Shown here piece after piece: positions 1-5,479 of a stretch of DNA of 9,588 nucleotides. This stretch comes from DATKDU01 sp035512595 (GTDB lineage: Bacteria > Planctomycetota > Planctomycetia > Pirellulales > Pirellulaceae), in NCBI GenBank assembly GCA_035512595.1, contig DATKDU010000057.1, positions 1 to 9,588 on the forward strand. The letters run 5' to 3'. Both the position numbers and the translations under genes were made by a program. The notes under the pieces were generated by a model that did not search any database, was not told the origin of the DNA, and saw only the letters and a list, made by a program, of their open reading frames with translations. Positions within the stretch are counted from its first letter, which is position 1; each line of letters opens with the position of its first letter.

Positions 1-333
1 GAGGCCGCGATTCGCCAACAGGATGTTTCCCACGTTGCAGTCCACCCCATCTATGCGGCGTCCGCTGGCCGCCATCCATCATTGACGGCGAATGGCTCTC
101 GCTGGCCGCCAAAGTGGACCTGTTTTCGCCGCCTCTGACATCCTGACAGCCACGCCTACTATTGCGGCAATGCACTGCGTGGAAACTGCGCTGGCCAGAT
201 CGTCGTCAACGATCGTTACGGCAGAAACGGGGGCGGCAGCACGAACCGCGAGACCGGCGGAGGCGAACCGCCGGCGGGCGGAGGAGCGGCTCCGCTGGCC
301 GATGCCCAGGCTCCGTCGCCCGCTAACAAGTTT
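1..333. other. Unassigned left edge, possible disrupted 5' part of the TPR gene
   Basis: No complete gene is supported here. The frame of the downstream TPR gene stays open leftward from 334 to a TGA at 136-138 but holds no ATG, GTG or TTG, only CTG codons (175, 295). The stretch it would encode begins HPDSHAYYCGNALRG and passes into a Gly/Pro/Ala-rich linker that runs straight into the annotated protein. A different plus frame, about 78-143, reads like coding sequence (IIDGEWLSLAAKVDLF) and ends at TGA 144-146, a few bases past the stop in the other frame. A near-duplicated CTGACA sits at this join (about 135-148). A frameshift there would explain both observations, but this is inference. 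The overlapping minus-strand reading frame shows no recognisable features. Confidence 0.3.
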
Positions 334-1569
334 TTGGACGAGCACGAAACGGCCGCCGTGGAGAGCCAGGCCAGCGCCGGATTGTCGCTCGATCTCGCCT
401 ACGCCGACGAATTGATGCGGGAGATCGTTCCGGGCGAGGCCGTCCTATTCGATTTGCACATTGGCCGATATGCCGAGGACGTGGAATTGGGAGCAGAGGG
501 CGATGCGGCCGGTCAGGTCAAGCGCGTCACAAAACTTGGCGCCGAGAACAAGCCGTGGACCAGCCAGGTCAGGTTCCTTCTGCTTGATGAGGCCGGGAAG
601 CTCGTTTCTGCGCCGCTCACGTTCAAGCCCGTCGGCAAGACAGTTCAGACACCGGCTGCCGCTGGAGAGCCGCCCGCGACGCCGCCGGTGGCGGCGATCG
701 ACGGGCCTCAATTGTCGTTCGATGCCGACCAACTCTACACCGCCGGATTTGCGGCCGACGGAGCCAGCACAGCCAAACTGGCACCGGGCCAGTACCGGTT
801 GTTTGCCGCCGTGGCGCCCACGGAGCCGGGTCTTCCCGCGCGAGTTCTGTCGGGCAGCATCGTGCTGGTGGTGAAAAGCGAAGCGGACTTGCCGGAGGGC
901 CAACGGGCGCAGGTCGAATCCCGCCGTCAGCTTTCCGAGGCCAGGCTGGCCTTCCGCGCCGAGCGGTTTGCCGACTGCGAAAAGCTGTGCCGCGCCGTCA
1001 TTGACACGCTGCCAGAGTCTTGCGAGGCTCATCTCCTGTTGGCCCAGGCTCTGCACCAGCAACGGAAGCTGCGCGAGGCGCTCGATGCCTACAACAAGAG
1101 CCTGGCTTGCCTGAAGCCGGAATTGGAAAGGATGCCCGAGCCGCCCCGCGCGATCCTGCTGGCGATTCACGCGCTGGAACAGGAATTGGGGATCAAGCGC
1201 GAGCCGATGAAGGTCGAGCGCGAGCCCGGCCCGCTGGTCGATGCCGCGTTCTTTGCAGAAACGGCGGAGGGTCAGGCCGACCCCCCGTTCGTCCCATCGA
1301 GCCGACGAATCGTCTTCAAGTGGCGGGCCAGCGCGGCCGCTCTGAAAGAACCTCTCACTGGCCGCTGGATTGCAGTTGACGCCGTCGGCTTGCCGCGCGG
1401 TACGCTCCTGGATTCGTCCAAGTCGGAGGCCGGAAAGGCGAGCGGCGAGTTTGCGCTGAAACCGCCGGAAGGGGGCTTTGCCGAAGGGAGCTATCGCCTG
1501 GAGATCGGCATGGGGGGCCGTCGGCTGTACGTGGTGAGCTTCGAGGTTCGGAAGGAAGCACAGAAATGA
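334..1569 (+). CDS. TPR-containing protein with flanking beta-rich domains
   Basis: Function unknown; a scaffold or protein-interaction role is suggested only by the TPR. The 411-residue product has a beta-rich N-terminal half (about 30-180, with alternating hydrophobic strands such as VRFLLLDEAGKL). A TPR-like helical hairpin follows at about 197-262 (LAFRAERFADCEKLCRAVID, then EAHLLLAQALHQQRKLREAL with a following DAYNKSL helix). The C-terminal segment (325-406) has strand patterns (GRWIAVDAVG, SYRLEIGMGGRRLYVVSFEV) like a small beta-sandwich. The start used is a TTG, the only ordinary start codon in the frame after an upstream TGA. There is no signal peptide from this start and no clear ribosome site, so the true start may lie further left or the gene may be broken. 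The long minus-strand frame over the same bases is a shadow. The reading frame is certain; the start is weak. Confidence 0.7.
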   Translation: MDEHETAAVESQASAGLSLDLAYADELMREIVPGEAVLFDLHIGRYAEDVELGAEGDAAGQVKRVTKLGAENKPWTSQVRFLLLDEAGKLVSAPLTFKPVGKTVQTPAAAGEPPATPPVAAIDGPQLSFDADQLYTAGFAADGASTAKLAPGQYRLFAAVAPTEPGLPARVLSGSIVLVVKSEADLPEGQRAQVESRRQLSEARLAFRAERFADCEKLCRAVIDTLPESCEAHLLLAQALHQQRKLREALDAYNKSLACLKPELERMPEPPRAILLAIHALEQELGIKREPMKVEREPGPLVDAAFFAETAEGQADPPFVPSSRRIVFKWRASAAALKEPLTGRWIAVDAVGLPRGTLLDSSKSEAGKASGEFALKPPEGGFAEGSYRLEIGMGGRRLYVVSFEVRKEAQK

Positions 1570-1579
1570 ACCCGGCGAG

Positions 1580-1643
1580 CCGCGCCCAGCGGGTTGCCCG
1601 CTGACCGCGGGGCCTACAACGTCGTTGCCCGGTCGGGCAACGA
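1580..1643. terminator. Tandem strong hairpins between converging genes
   Basis: Two hairpins lie just after the plus-strand TPR gene. The first (1580-1610) pairs CCGCG with CGCGG outside, then, across a 2x2 internal loop, CAGCGGG (1587-1593) with CCCGCTG (1597-1603) over a three-base loop. The second pairs TCGTTGCCC (1622-1630) with GGGCAACGA (1635-1643), nine perfect pairs over a four-base loop. Neither has a following T-run, so they are not classic intrinsic terminators. Their position between two converging genes suggests a bidirectional barrier or 3'-end protection. They could equally be copies of dispersed palindromic repeats. The second one overlaps the last codons of the 73-residue minus-strand gene. 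Confidence 0.4.
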
Positions 1644-1835
1644 TGAGCCGCAGGCCGAGCAAAACGCAGCCCGCGGCGAAGGGGATGCCCGCACTCCATA
1701 CAGCGGGACTTCATCCCAGCGGATTAACCCGGTTCCAATGGCGGCGAAGATCAACCCGAACACGCCCACCCCTGCCGCGGGCAACCAGTTCGCGATTGCA
1801 TTCTCCTGCTGACGCGCAATGACAGCGCTTGCCAT
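1614..1835 (-). CDS. Small predicted membrane protein with C-terminal CxxC
   Basis: A 73-residue product that I do not recognise. One hydrophobic segment (about 18-41, NWLPAAGVGVFGLIFAAIGT onward) predicts a single membrane helix and resembles the membrane stretch of DUF3592-type proteins. The C-terminus has FCSACGSSLPD, which looks like half of a zinc ribbon (CxxCG), with no second CxxC pair to complete it. The ATG lies 7 bases after the stop of the lysine-rich microprotein gene, so the two could be cotranscribed and translationally linked. A purine-rich GAAGAAG lies just upstream, but there is no proper Shine-Dalgarno site. A perfect 9-bp hairpin lies inside the last codons, so the C-terminus may be a repeat insertion. 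Codon use is compatible with a real gene. Confidence 0.45.
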   Translation of the reverse strand: MASAVIARQQENAIANWLPAAGVGVFGLIFAAIGTGLIRWDEVPLYGVRASPSPRAAFCSACGSSLPDRATTL

Positions 1836-1842
1836 TCGAGAA

Positions 1843-1914
1843 CTACTTCTTCTTGTCCTTCTTCACCTTCTTATTCTTCTTGTCGTTCTTCTGGCTATTG
1901 TTGCCTTTACCCAT
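1843..1914 (-). CDS. Lysine-rich 23-residue microprotein
   Basis: A complete short gene: ATG (1912-1914), 23 codons, TAG (1843-1845). The product begins MGKGNNSQKN and ends KKDKKK. It has 11 Lys, 4 Asn and almost no hydrophobic residues, so it should be disordered and strongly cationic. The start is supported by a good ribosome site, AGGAG ending 7 bases before the ATG (CCAGGAGTAGAAACATG), which is rare in this window. Ten of the 11 Lys codons are AAG, in line with a GC-rich genome rather than a random A-rich tract. A membrane-protein gene follows after 7 bases. A role binding RNA, DNA, ribosomes or anionic membrane lipid would fit the charge but is speculation. The alternative is a chance AAG-rich run, which the strong ribosome site argues against. 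Confidence 0.6.
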   Translation of the reverse strand: MGKGNNSQKNDKKNKKVKKDKKK

Positions 1915-1926
1915 GTTTCTACTCCT
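1907..1926 (-). promoter_or_regulatory. Strong ribosome binding site of the microprotein gene
   Basis: On the minus strand AGGAG lies 7 bases upstream of the ATG at 1914. This decides the start of the 23-codon gene and is the main evidence that it is translated. Confidence 0.6.
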
Positions 1927-2100
1927 GGCTGAATTGCTGAATCGGCGGTTCGACGGAACCTACCGCACCCCACGGGTTTCAAGCATATACCAGCCGAGTA
2001 GCGACCAACAGTGTGGGCGTTTTCGCCAGTCACGGTTGCCGAGCGGACGGGGCGAACTTTTACGGGCCGCAACTGCAATTGCGGCAAGGGCTTCTTTCAG
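1915..2100. other. Intergenic region between tRNA-Arg and the microprotein gene
   Basis: No gene is seen. A perfect hairpin (GCCGCAA 2066-2072 pairing with TTGCGGC 2079-2085, six-base loop) lies 16 bases beyond the 3' end of the tRNA and may help end or process the tRNA transcript. It has no T-run on the minus strand. I could not pick a convincing promoter for the microprotein gene, although AT-rich hexamers occur around 1975-1995. Confidence 0.35.
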
Positions 2101-2174
2101 TACCCCCGGCAGGATTCGAACCTGCGACCTGTTGATTAGAAGTCAACTGCTCTATCCAACTGAGCTACGAGGGC
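2101..2174 (-). tRNA. tRNA-Arg (anticodon TCT)
   Basis: The minus strand folds into a complete 74-base cloverleaf. It has acceptor GCCCTCG, D arm GCTC/GAGC, anticodon arm GTTGA-CTTCTAA-TCAAC with anticodon TCT at positions 34-36, five-base variable loop AGGTC, T arm GCAGG-TTCGAAT-CCTGC and discriminator A. CCA is not encoded. This tRNA reads AGA/AGG arginine codons. The first acceptor pair is G1-U72 and there is a further G-U at 5-68, slightly unusual for a tRNA. The plus-strand frame that translates as a membrane-like protein over this region is an artefact. Confidence 0.95.
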
Positions 2175-2210
2175 GCGGCGGCACTGGCCGTGACGAGTGC
2201 CGGCGGACGC

Positions 2211-2239
2211 ATTATCGGCTAGTGGAGGGAGAGCGTAAA
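2211..2239 (-). promoter_or_regulatory. Promoter of tRNA-Arg
   Basis: Reading the minus strand, TTTACG (-35, 2234-2239) is followed after exactly 17 bases by GATAAT (-10, 2211-2216). The -10 ends 36 bases before the mature tRNA. The -35 matches TTGACA in 4 of 6 positions and the -10 matches TATAAT in 5 of 6. The position upstream of a stable-RNA gene supports it. Confidence 0.5.
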
Positions 2240-2255
2240 GGCGAAGGGGGTTCGC

Positions 2256-2282
2256 CGTAGGACAGGTTTTCAACCTGTCCAG
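2256..2282 (+). repeat. Palindromic repeat, copy 1 (GGACAGGTT hairpin)
   Basis: A perfect 9-bp inverted repeat, GGACAGGTT / AACCTGTCC with loop TTC, flanked by CGTA and AG. The whole 27-base unit recurs in inverse orientation at 4296-4322 with a single difference, in the loop. This copy lies 18 bases after the stop of the DUF4058 gene. It has the look of a REP-type dispersed element. It may also protect the 3' end of the transcript, but it has no T-run and is not an intrinsic terminator. Confidence 0.75.
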
Positions 2283-2300
2283 AAAATCGCCTTGCATGGC

Positions 2301-2957
2301 TCACGATGCCGGTCTCTCCAGCTCATCCCGCCAGCGCTTGGGCACTGCCTCGAATGCCGACTGATATGTTTTCTCCAGCGGCACCGGCACGTACAGGCCC
2401 GGCTCGAGAAAGAGGGGCATGTCGGCCAGCGTCCGGCCGACGGCCGTCGGCTCGATGTAGGCTTGTTTGACGTCCGCCGCGCGATAAGCGACGAGGGTTA
2501 GCGGTTCCCCTTCTGGTGGAGTGAAGCCGTCGTCCATGATCTCGGACCAGACGGCGGCGTGAATGCCGCGAGGGTCGCGGGGCGTGGGAGGGAAGAGGTC
2601 GATGATGAGCAGGTGAATGCCGGCGTGGAGGAAGTCGATGGCCTTTTCCACGAAGGAACGGATGGCGTGGCGGCTGCCCTTGTTGCCGGGGGAGACGATT
2701 TCGACAATAGCGACGACCGTGTCGTCGCTGGCGTGGCGGATGGCGATGCGGCTTTTTTTGCGGGCGTACCACGTGACCTCGGGCAGTCTTTTCGCTTCGA
2801 TGTCGCCATTGAAGCCCGGCGTAACCGGCTCGATCATCGCATAGTGACTGTCAGGCAGCACCGCGGAGTTGAGGGCGCGGCCAAGCGTGGAGATCCAACT
2901 CAGGTGGAAGTCGTGAAAGATTCCGGCCGGAACCTGCGTCCAGTCGTGCGTGGGCAT
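2301..2957 (-). CDS. DUF4058 family protein
   Basis: The N-terminus MPTHDWTQVPAGIFHDFHLSWI matches the conserved opening of DUF4058 proteins as I know them. So does the central IAIRHASDDTVVAIVEIVSPGNK with the following AGIHLLIIDLFPPTPRDP, which resembles the core of restriction-endonuclease-like folds related to Uma2-type proteins. The biochemical role of the family is not established. The product has 218 residues. Members I know are nearer 250 or more, and the stretch between FNGDIEA and the RIAIRH strand looks shortened, so this copy may have an internal deletion or be a short subfamily. The start is secured by GGAGG ending 7 bases before the ATG. A copy of the GGACAGGTT palindrome follows the stop. 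Family assignment is fairly sure; function is unknown. Confidence 0.75.
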   Translation of the reverse strand: MPTHDWTQVPAGIFHDFHLSWISTLGRALNSAVLPDSHYAMIEPVTPGFNGDIEAKRLPEVTWYARKKSRIAIRHASDDTVVAIVEIVSPGNKGSRHAIRSFVEKAIDFLHAGIHLLIIDLFPPTPRDPRGIHAAVWSEIMDDGFTPPEGEPLTLVAYRAADVKQAYIEPTAVGRTLADMPLFLEPGLYVPVPLEKTYQSAFEAVPKRWRDELERPAS

Positions 2958-3014
2958 GGGAGTGCCTCCGGCGTACCCGACGCTAACTCCGGCAGAGTAA
3001 TCGGCCGAATGCCG

Positions 3015-3351
3015 TCATGCCGAAAAAGTCATGTCGCGCAGCTCTTGATCTACCGCGAAGTTTGGGTGCTTCTTGGGCAAGTCTTTAGCGGTCATTACCG
3101 TGGCAGCGAGTTTGCGAGCGCGAGCATCATGCGTGTAGAACTCGGCAACTCCTGCGGCCTTGGCGGTGGCTATGATCAAGACATCCGACTTGAGCACATT
3201 TCGCTTTTCGTACTTATCTTCTGGACTGTTCTTCGAGAAGCGTAAACAACACGCGCGTTCTGTACCGTAGCTCGTCCGTCTCGCGGTCTTGTCCGGCCTT
3301 TCTGCGATCGAAATACCAGATTAGCAGCATGGTGTCGACGGCGCACTTCAT
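3015..3351 (-). pseudogene. PIN-domain (VapC-like) gene with internal deletion and frameshift
   Basis: The 5' part is an ATG (3349-3351) frame encoding 45 residues, MKCAVDTMLLIWYFDRR onward to LLEEQSRR, ending at TAA 3214-3216. AVDTMLLIWYF is the first strand of a PIN nuclease with its first acidic residue. The 3' part is in another frame from about 3215 and reads KYEKRNVLKSDVLIIATAKA, then FYTHDARARKLA and a tail to the stop at 3015. This carries the later PIN acidic residues (SDVLIIATA, YTHD). The middle third, which normally carries the conserved Glu of the PtpvlaE-type motif, is absent. About 112 codons remain where I would expect roughly 130-180. The nuclease should therefore be dead. 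The ATG overlaps the stop of the upstream 273-residue gene as ATGA, so the two were a coupled pair. A shorter GTG-initiated C-terminal product (from 3197) is possible but would lack the catalytic core. Confidence 0.7.
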
Positions 3352-4169
3352 TGGCGGAGCGACTCCAACAGGCCGCTTGGGTCGTCAATCGACTCCCAGG
3401 CCTTTCCGCCTGCATTGCGAAGTGCGTCCAATGCCTTCCGTAGAGGTTTTCTCACGGGGGCGTCTTCGATCGCATGAATTCGGAAGTCGTAAAGCTTCCA
3501 GGATCGCTGGAGCCAACGGGCAGTGCCTCGTAGCGTTACCTCCTCATAGATCTTGTTTCCTAATGCTCGAGCTACTTCTTGATCGGCAACGTCGCAAAAC
3601 AGCAGTCGATGCATTCCGGCAACTCTAAGCGCACACCGCATTCTGGTTGCCCCACCCACACGTTGAACGCGCCCGATCAGCGTTGTTTCCCCTGAGACCA
3701 AAATCGACGTCGAAACTCGATGAAACGAATTCGAATCCACTGTGGCGAGGATCTTGTCCCGATCATCGACGGTCCGGATGAAGATCTCACAATCCAGTGA
3801 AGTAGCGATCCTACTCAGCCGCTGAATAGGGCGGAGAGAATAGGAAAACTTGCCTTCCGTGTCGGCGTTGGGATCGTCTATGAACCTTCCTGCGCCGGCC
3901 AAGTTTCTGACGGCATCTCGCGGGTTACGCGCCAAACACTGGAATATCGCGGATCCACGTTTTACGCCCAGCAACGACATCGCACCTTCGTGTTCACCGT
4001 CGCCCGCGTCCTCGTCGCCTTCGGATTCATCAAAGTCATGTCCGCTTGCAAGTCGCTGAACGGCGGACAACATTTCGTTCAGTTGATGAAGCTGGACTTT
4101 CTCGGGGACAACCGCGGTTCCCCGCAGTTGAATCTCGAACGTCGGCGAAGGCTTTTTTTGTTTGGCCAT
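3348..4169 (-). CDS. Unrecognised 273-residue partner of the PIN gene
   Basis: The product starts MAKQKKPSPTFEIQLRGTAV and has three parts. An N-terminal section (10-43) holds the LHQLNEMLSAVQRLASG helix. An acidic linker follows (about 44-62, DFDESEGDEDAGDG). The long remainder mixes strands and helices, with VKRGSAIFQCLARNP, ILVSGETTLIGRVQRVGG, YEEVTLRGTARW and a C-terminal LRKALDALRNAGGKAWESID. It ends by ATGA overlap with a PIN-domain gene. I recall proteins of this plan next to PIN genes in other bacteria, which would make it a toxin-antitoxin partner or nuclease regulator, but this is from memory only. The ATG at 4169 is preferred over one at 4184 because the promoter at 4189-4217 predicts transcription to begin near 4182 and GGTGG precedes 4169. 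Frame is sure, function is not. Confidence 0.75.
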   Translation of the reverse strand: MAKQKKPSPTFEIQLRGTAVVPEKVQLHQLNEMLSAVQRLASGHDFDESEGDEDAGDGEHEGAMSLLGVKRGSAIFQCLARNPRDAVRNLAGAGRFIDDPNADTEGKFSYSLRPIQRLSRIATSLDCEIFIRTVDDRDKILATVDSNSFHRVSTSILVSGETTLIGRVQRVGGATRMRCALRVAGMHRLLFCDVADQEVARALGNKIYEEVTLRGTARWLQRSWKLYDFRIHAIEDAPVRKPLRKALDALRNAGGKAWESIDDPSGLLESLRQ

Positions 4170-4188
4170 GCGAAGATCCACCATCCAA

Positions 4189-4217
4189 ATTCTATCGCCA
4201 AGTTTCGTGTCAATCAA
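4189..4217 (-). promoter_or_regulatory. Promoter of the 273-residue gene and PIN remnant
   Basis: Minus strand: TTGATT (4212-4217), 17 bases, TAGAAT (4189-4194). Both hexamers are close to sigma-70 consensus with ideal spacing. The predicted transcript would start around 4182, giving a leader of roughly a dozen bases before the ATG at 4169. It lies between the carA stop and this gene, so the pair need not depend on carA transcription. Confidence 0.45.
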
Positions 4218-4288
4218 GAACGACTGTACACGATCTATCGGCGCACCCGCGTTGTCCTCCCCAAGAAATCGACGGTGGAACGTGCCTG

Positions 4289-5449
4289 CTACGTACTGGA
4301 CAGGTTGGAAACCTGTCCTACGTTCGCTTCCATCTGCTCCCGGAACTGGCGGAAGAGGTAGCGGCTGTCGTGCGGGCCGGAGCTCGATTCGGGGTGGTAC
4401 TGCACGCTGAAGGCGGGGACTTCCTTGTGACGCATGCCGGCGACCGTGTTGTCGTTCAGATTGCGGTGCGTGACCTCCAGGCACGACGGGAGCGAATCCT
4501 CTTCCACCCCGAAGCCGTGGTTCTGCGCGGTGATTTCCACCTTGCCCGATTCGACGTTGAGCACCGGTTGGTTCGCGCCGCGATGGCCGAACTTGAGCTT
4601 GAAGGTTTTCGCGCCGCACGCCAGGCCGAGCAGTTGATGTCCCAGGCAAATGCCGAAGACGGGGACTTTGCCCAGGACGCCGCGGATTGTCTCCTGAGCG
4701 TAAGTCAGGGGTTCTGGGTCGCCGGGGCCGTTCGATAAAAAGACGCCGTCAGGATGGTGCGACAGCACTTCCTCCGCCGTCGCCGTGCCGGGAAGGATCG
4801 TCACGCGGCAGCCCTCGTCCTGCAAATGCCGGGCGATGTTCCACTTCATGCCGTAGTCGAGCGCCACGACGTGAAACTTCTGTTCCGGGAATGCCGGATT
4901 GGGTTCGCTCGGCATTTTGGCCCACTGACTTAACGCGCCTTCCCACTGGCGCGGCTTCTCGGGGATCACTTCCCGCACCAGGTCGCGGCCGACGAGGCCG
5001 GGGCTGGCCTTGGCTTTCGCGACGAGGCTGGCATCGTCGAGATCGGCGCTCGACAGCACGCCTTTCATCGCGCCGCGAATGCGAAGCCTTCGCACCAACG
5101 CCCGCGTGTCGATGCCGGCCAGGCCGACGATGTTGTGCTTTTTCAGATACGCGTCGAGCGACTGGCTCGCGCGGAAATTGCTCGGCTCCTGGGTCACTTC
5201 CTTGACGATGAAACCGGCCAGCCACGGCCGGCTGCTTTCCACGTCCTCCTCGTTGACGCCGTAGTTTCCCATCTCGGTGTACGTCATCGTGACGATCTGT
5301 CCGCGGTAACTTGGGTCGGTGAGGATTTCCTGGTAACCGGTCATCGACGTGTTGAAGCAGACTTCGCCGTCCACTTCGCCGGCCGCGCCGAAAGAAGTGC
5401 CGGTGAAGACCGTTCCATCTTCCAGGGCAAGCTTTGCGGGCTGGGTCAT
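4289..5449 (-). CDS. carA: Carbamoyl-phosphate synthase small subunit
   Basis: Glutaminase subunit that passes ammonia from glutamine to CarB for carbamoyl phosphate, feeding pyrimidine and arginine synthesis in the cytoplasm. The N-terminal domain is complete (LEDGTVFTG at 9-17, MTGYQEILTDPSYRGQIV at 36-53). The class I glutamine amidotransferase domain (about 193-372) has DYGMKWNI, the nucleophile elbow FGICLGHQLLG with Cys268, and the QYHPE motif with His352 and Glu354. At 386 residues it has normal length. The ATG at 5449 is chosen because DGT then lies where it does in other CarA proteins and GGTGG precedes it; a TTG 12 bases upstream is less likely. The last residues, VGQVSNLSST and the stop, are encoded by a palindromic repeat rather than by family sequence. 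carB is not in the window. Confidence 0.97.
   Translation of the reverse strand: MTQPAKLALEDGTVFTGTSFGAAGEVDGEVCFNTSMTGYQEILTDPSYRGQIVTMTYTEMGNYGVNEEDVESSRPWLAGFIVKEVTQEPSNFRASQSLDAYLKKHNIVGLAGIDTRALVRRLRIRGAMKGVLSSADLDDASLVAKAKASPGLVGRDLVREVIPEKPRQWEGALSQWAKMPSEPNPAFPEQKFHVVALDYGMKWNIARHLQDEGCRVTILPGTATAEEVLSHHPDGVFLSNGPGDPEPLTYAQETIRGVLGKVPVFGICLGHQLLGLACGAKTFKLKFGHRGANQPVLNVESGKVEITAQNHGFGVEEDSLPSCLEVTHRNLNDNTVAGMRHKEVPAFSVQYHPESSSGPHDSRYLFRQFREQMEANVGQVSNLSST
4296..4322 (-). repeat. Palindromic repeat, copy 2, inside the end of carA
   Basis: The same 27-base unit as at 2256-2282, inverted, with one loop difference: GGACAGGTT (4298-4306) and AACCTGTCC (4310-4318) around a three-base loop. 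The surrounding ACGTA (4291-4295) and TACGT (4319-4323) extend the palindrome past a two-base bulge. It overlaps the last codons of carA and abuts the TAG stop, so it supplies the C-terminal peptide GQVSNLS. On the minus strand it also lies upstream of the promoter of the 273-residue gene. Confidence 0.75.
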
Positions 5450-5479
5450 GTCATCCACCAATGCCGATGTTGTGCCGAG

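Noticed and set aside
445..1662. A long minus-strand open frame (405 codons) over the TPR gene
   Set aside because: It is the antisense of a frame with clear TPR and beta-strand patterns, is rich in Arg/Gln/Gly without domain signals, and runs over the intergenic hairpins. It is a GC-driven shadow.
1829..2260. A plus-strand frame of 143 codons with a hydrophobic N-terminus
   Set aside because: The hydrophobic start is the antisense of the Lys-AAG codons of the microprotein, and the later part is the well-known false translation of a tRNA (GRIRTCDLLIRSQLLYPTELRG).
2256..2282. Intrinsic terminator of the DUF4058 gene
   Set aside because: The hairpin is good but no T-run follows on either strand, and the same unit occurs inside carA coding sequence, so a dispersed repeat explains it better.
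4170..4649. Extension of the 273-residue gene upstream to 4649
   Set aside because: The added stretch is antisense-frame carA plus the palindromic repeat (TGFQPVQY) and lies ahead of the predicted promoter; the family-like sequence begins at MAKQ.
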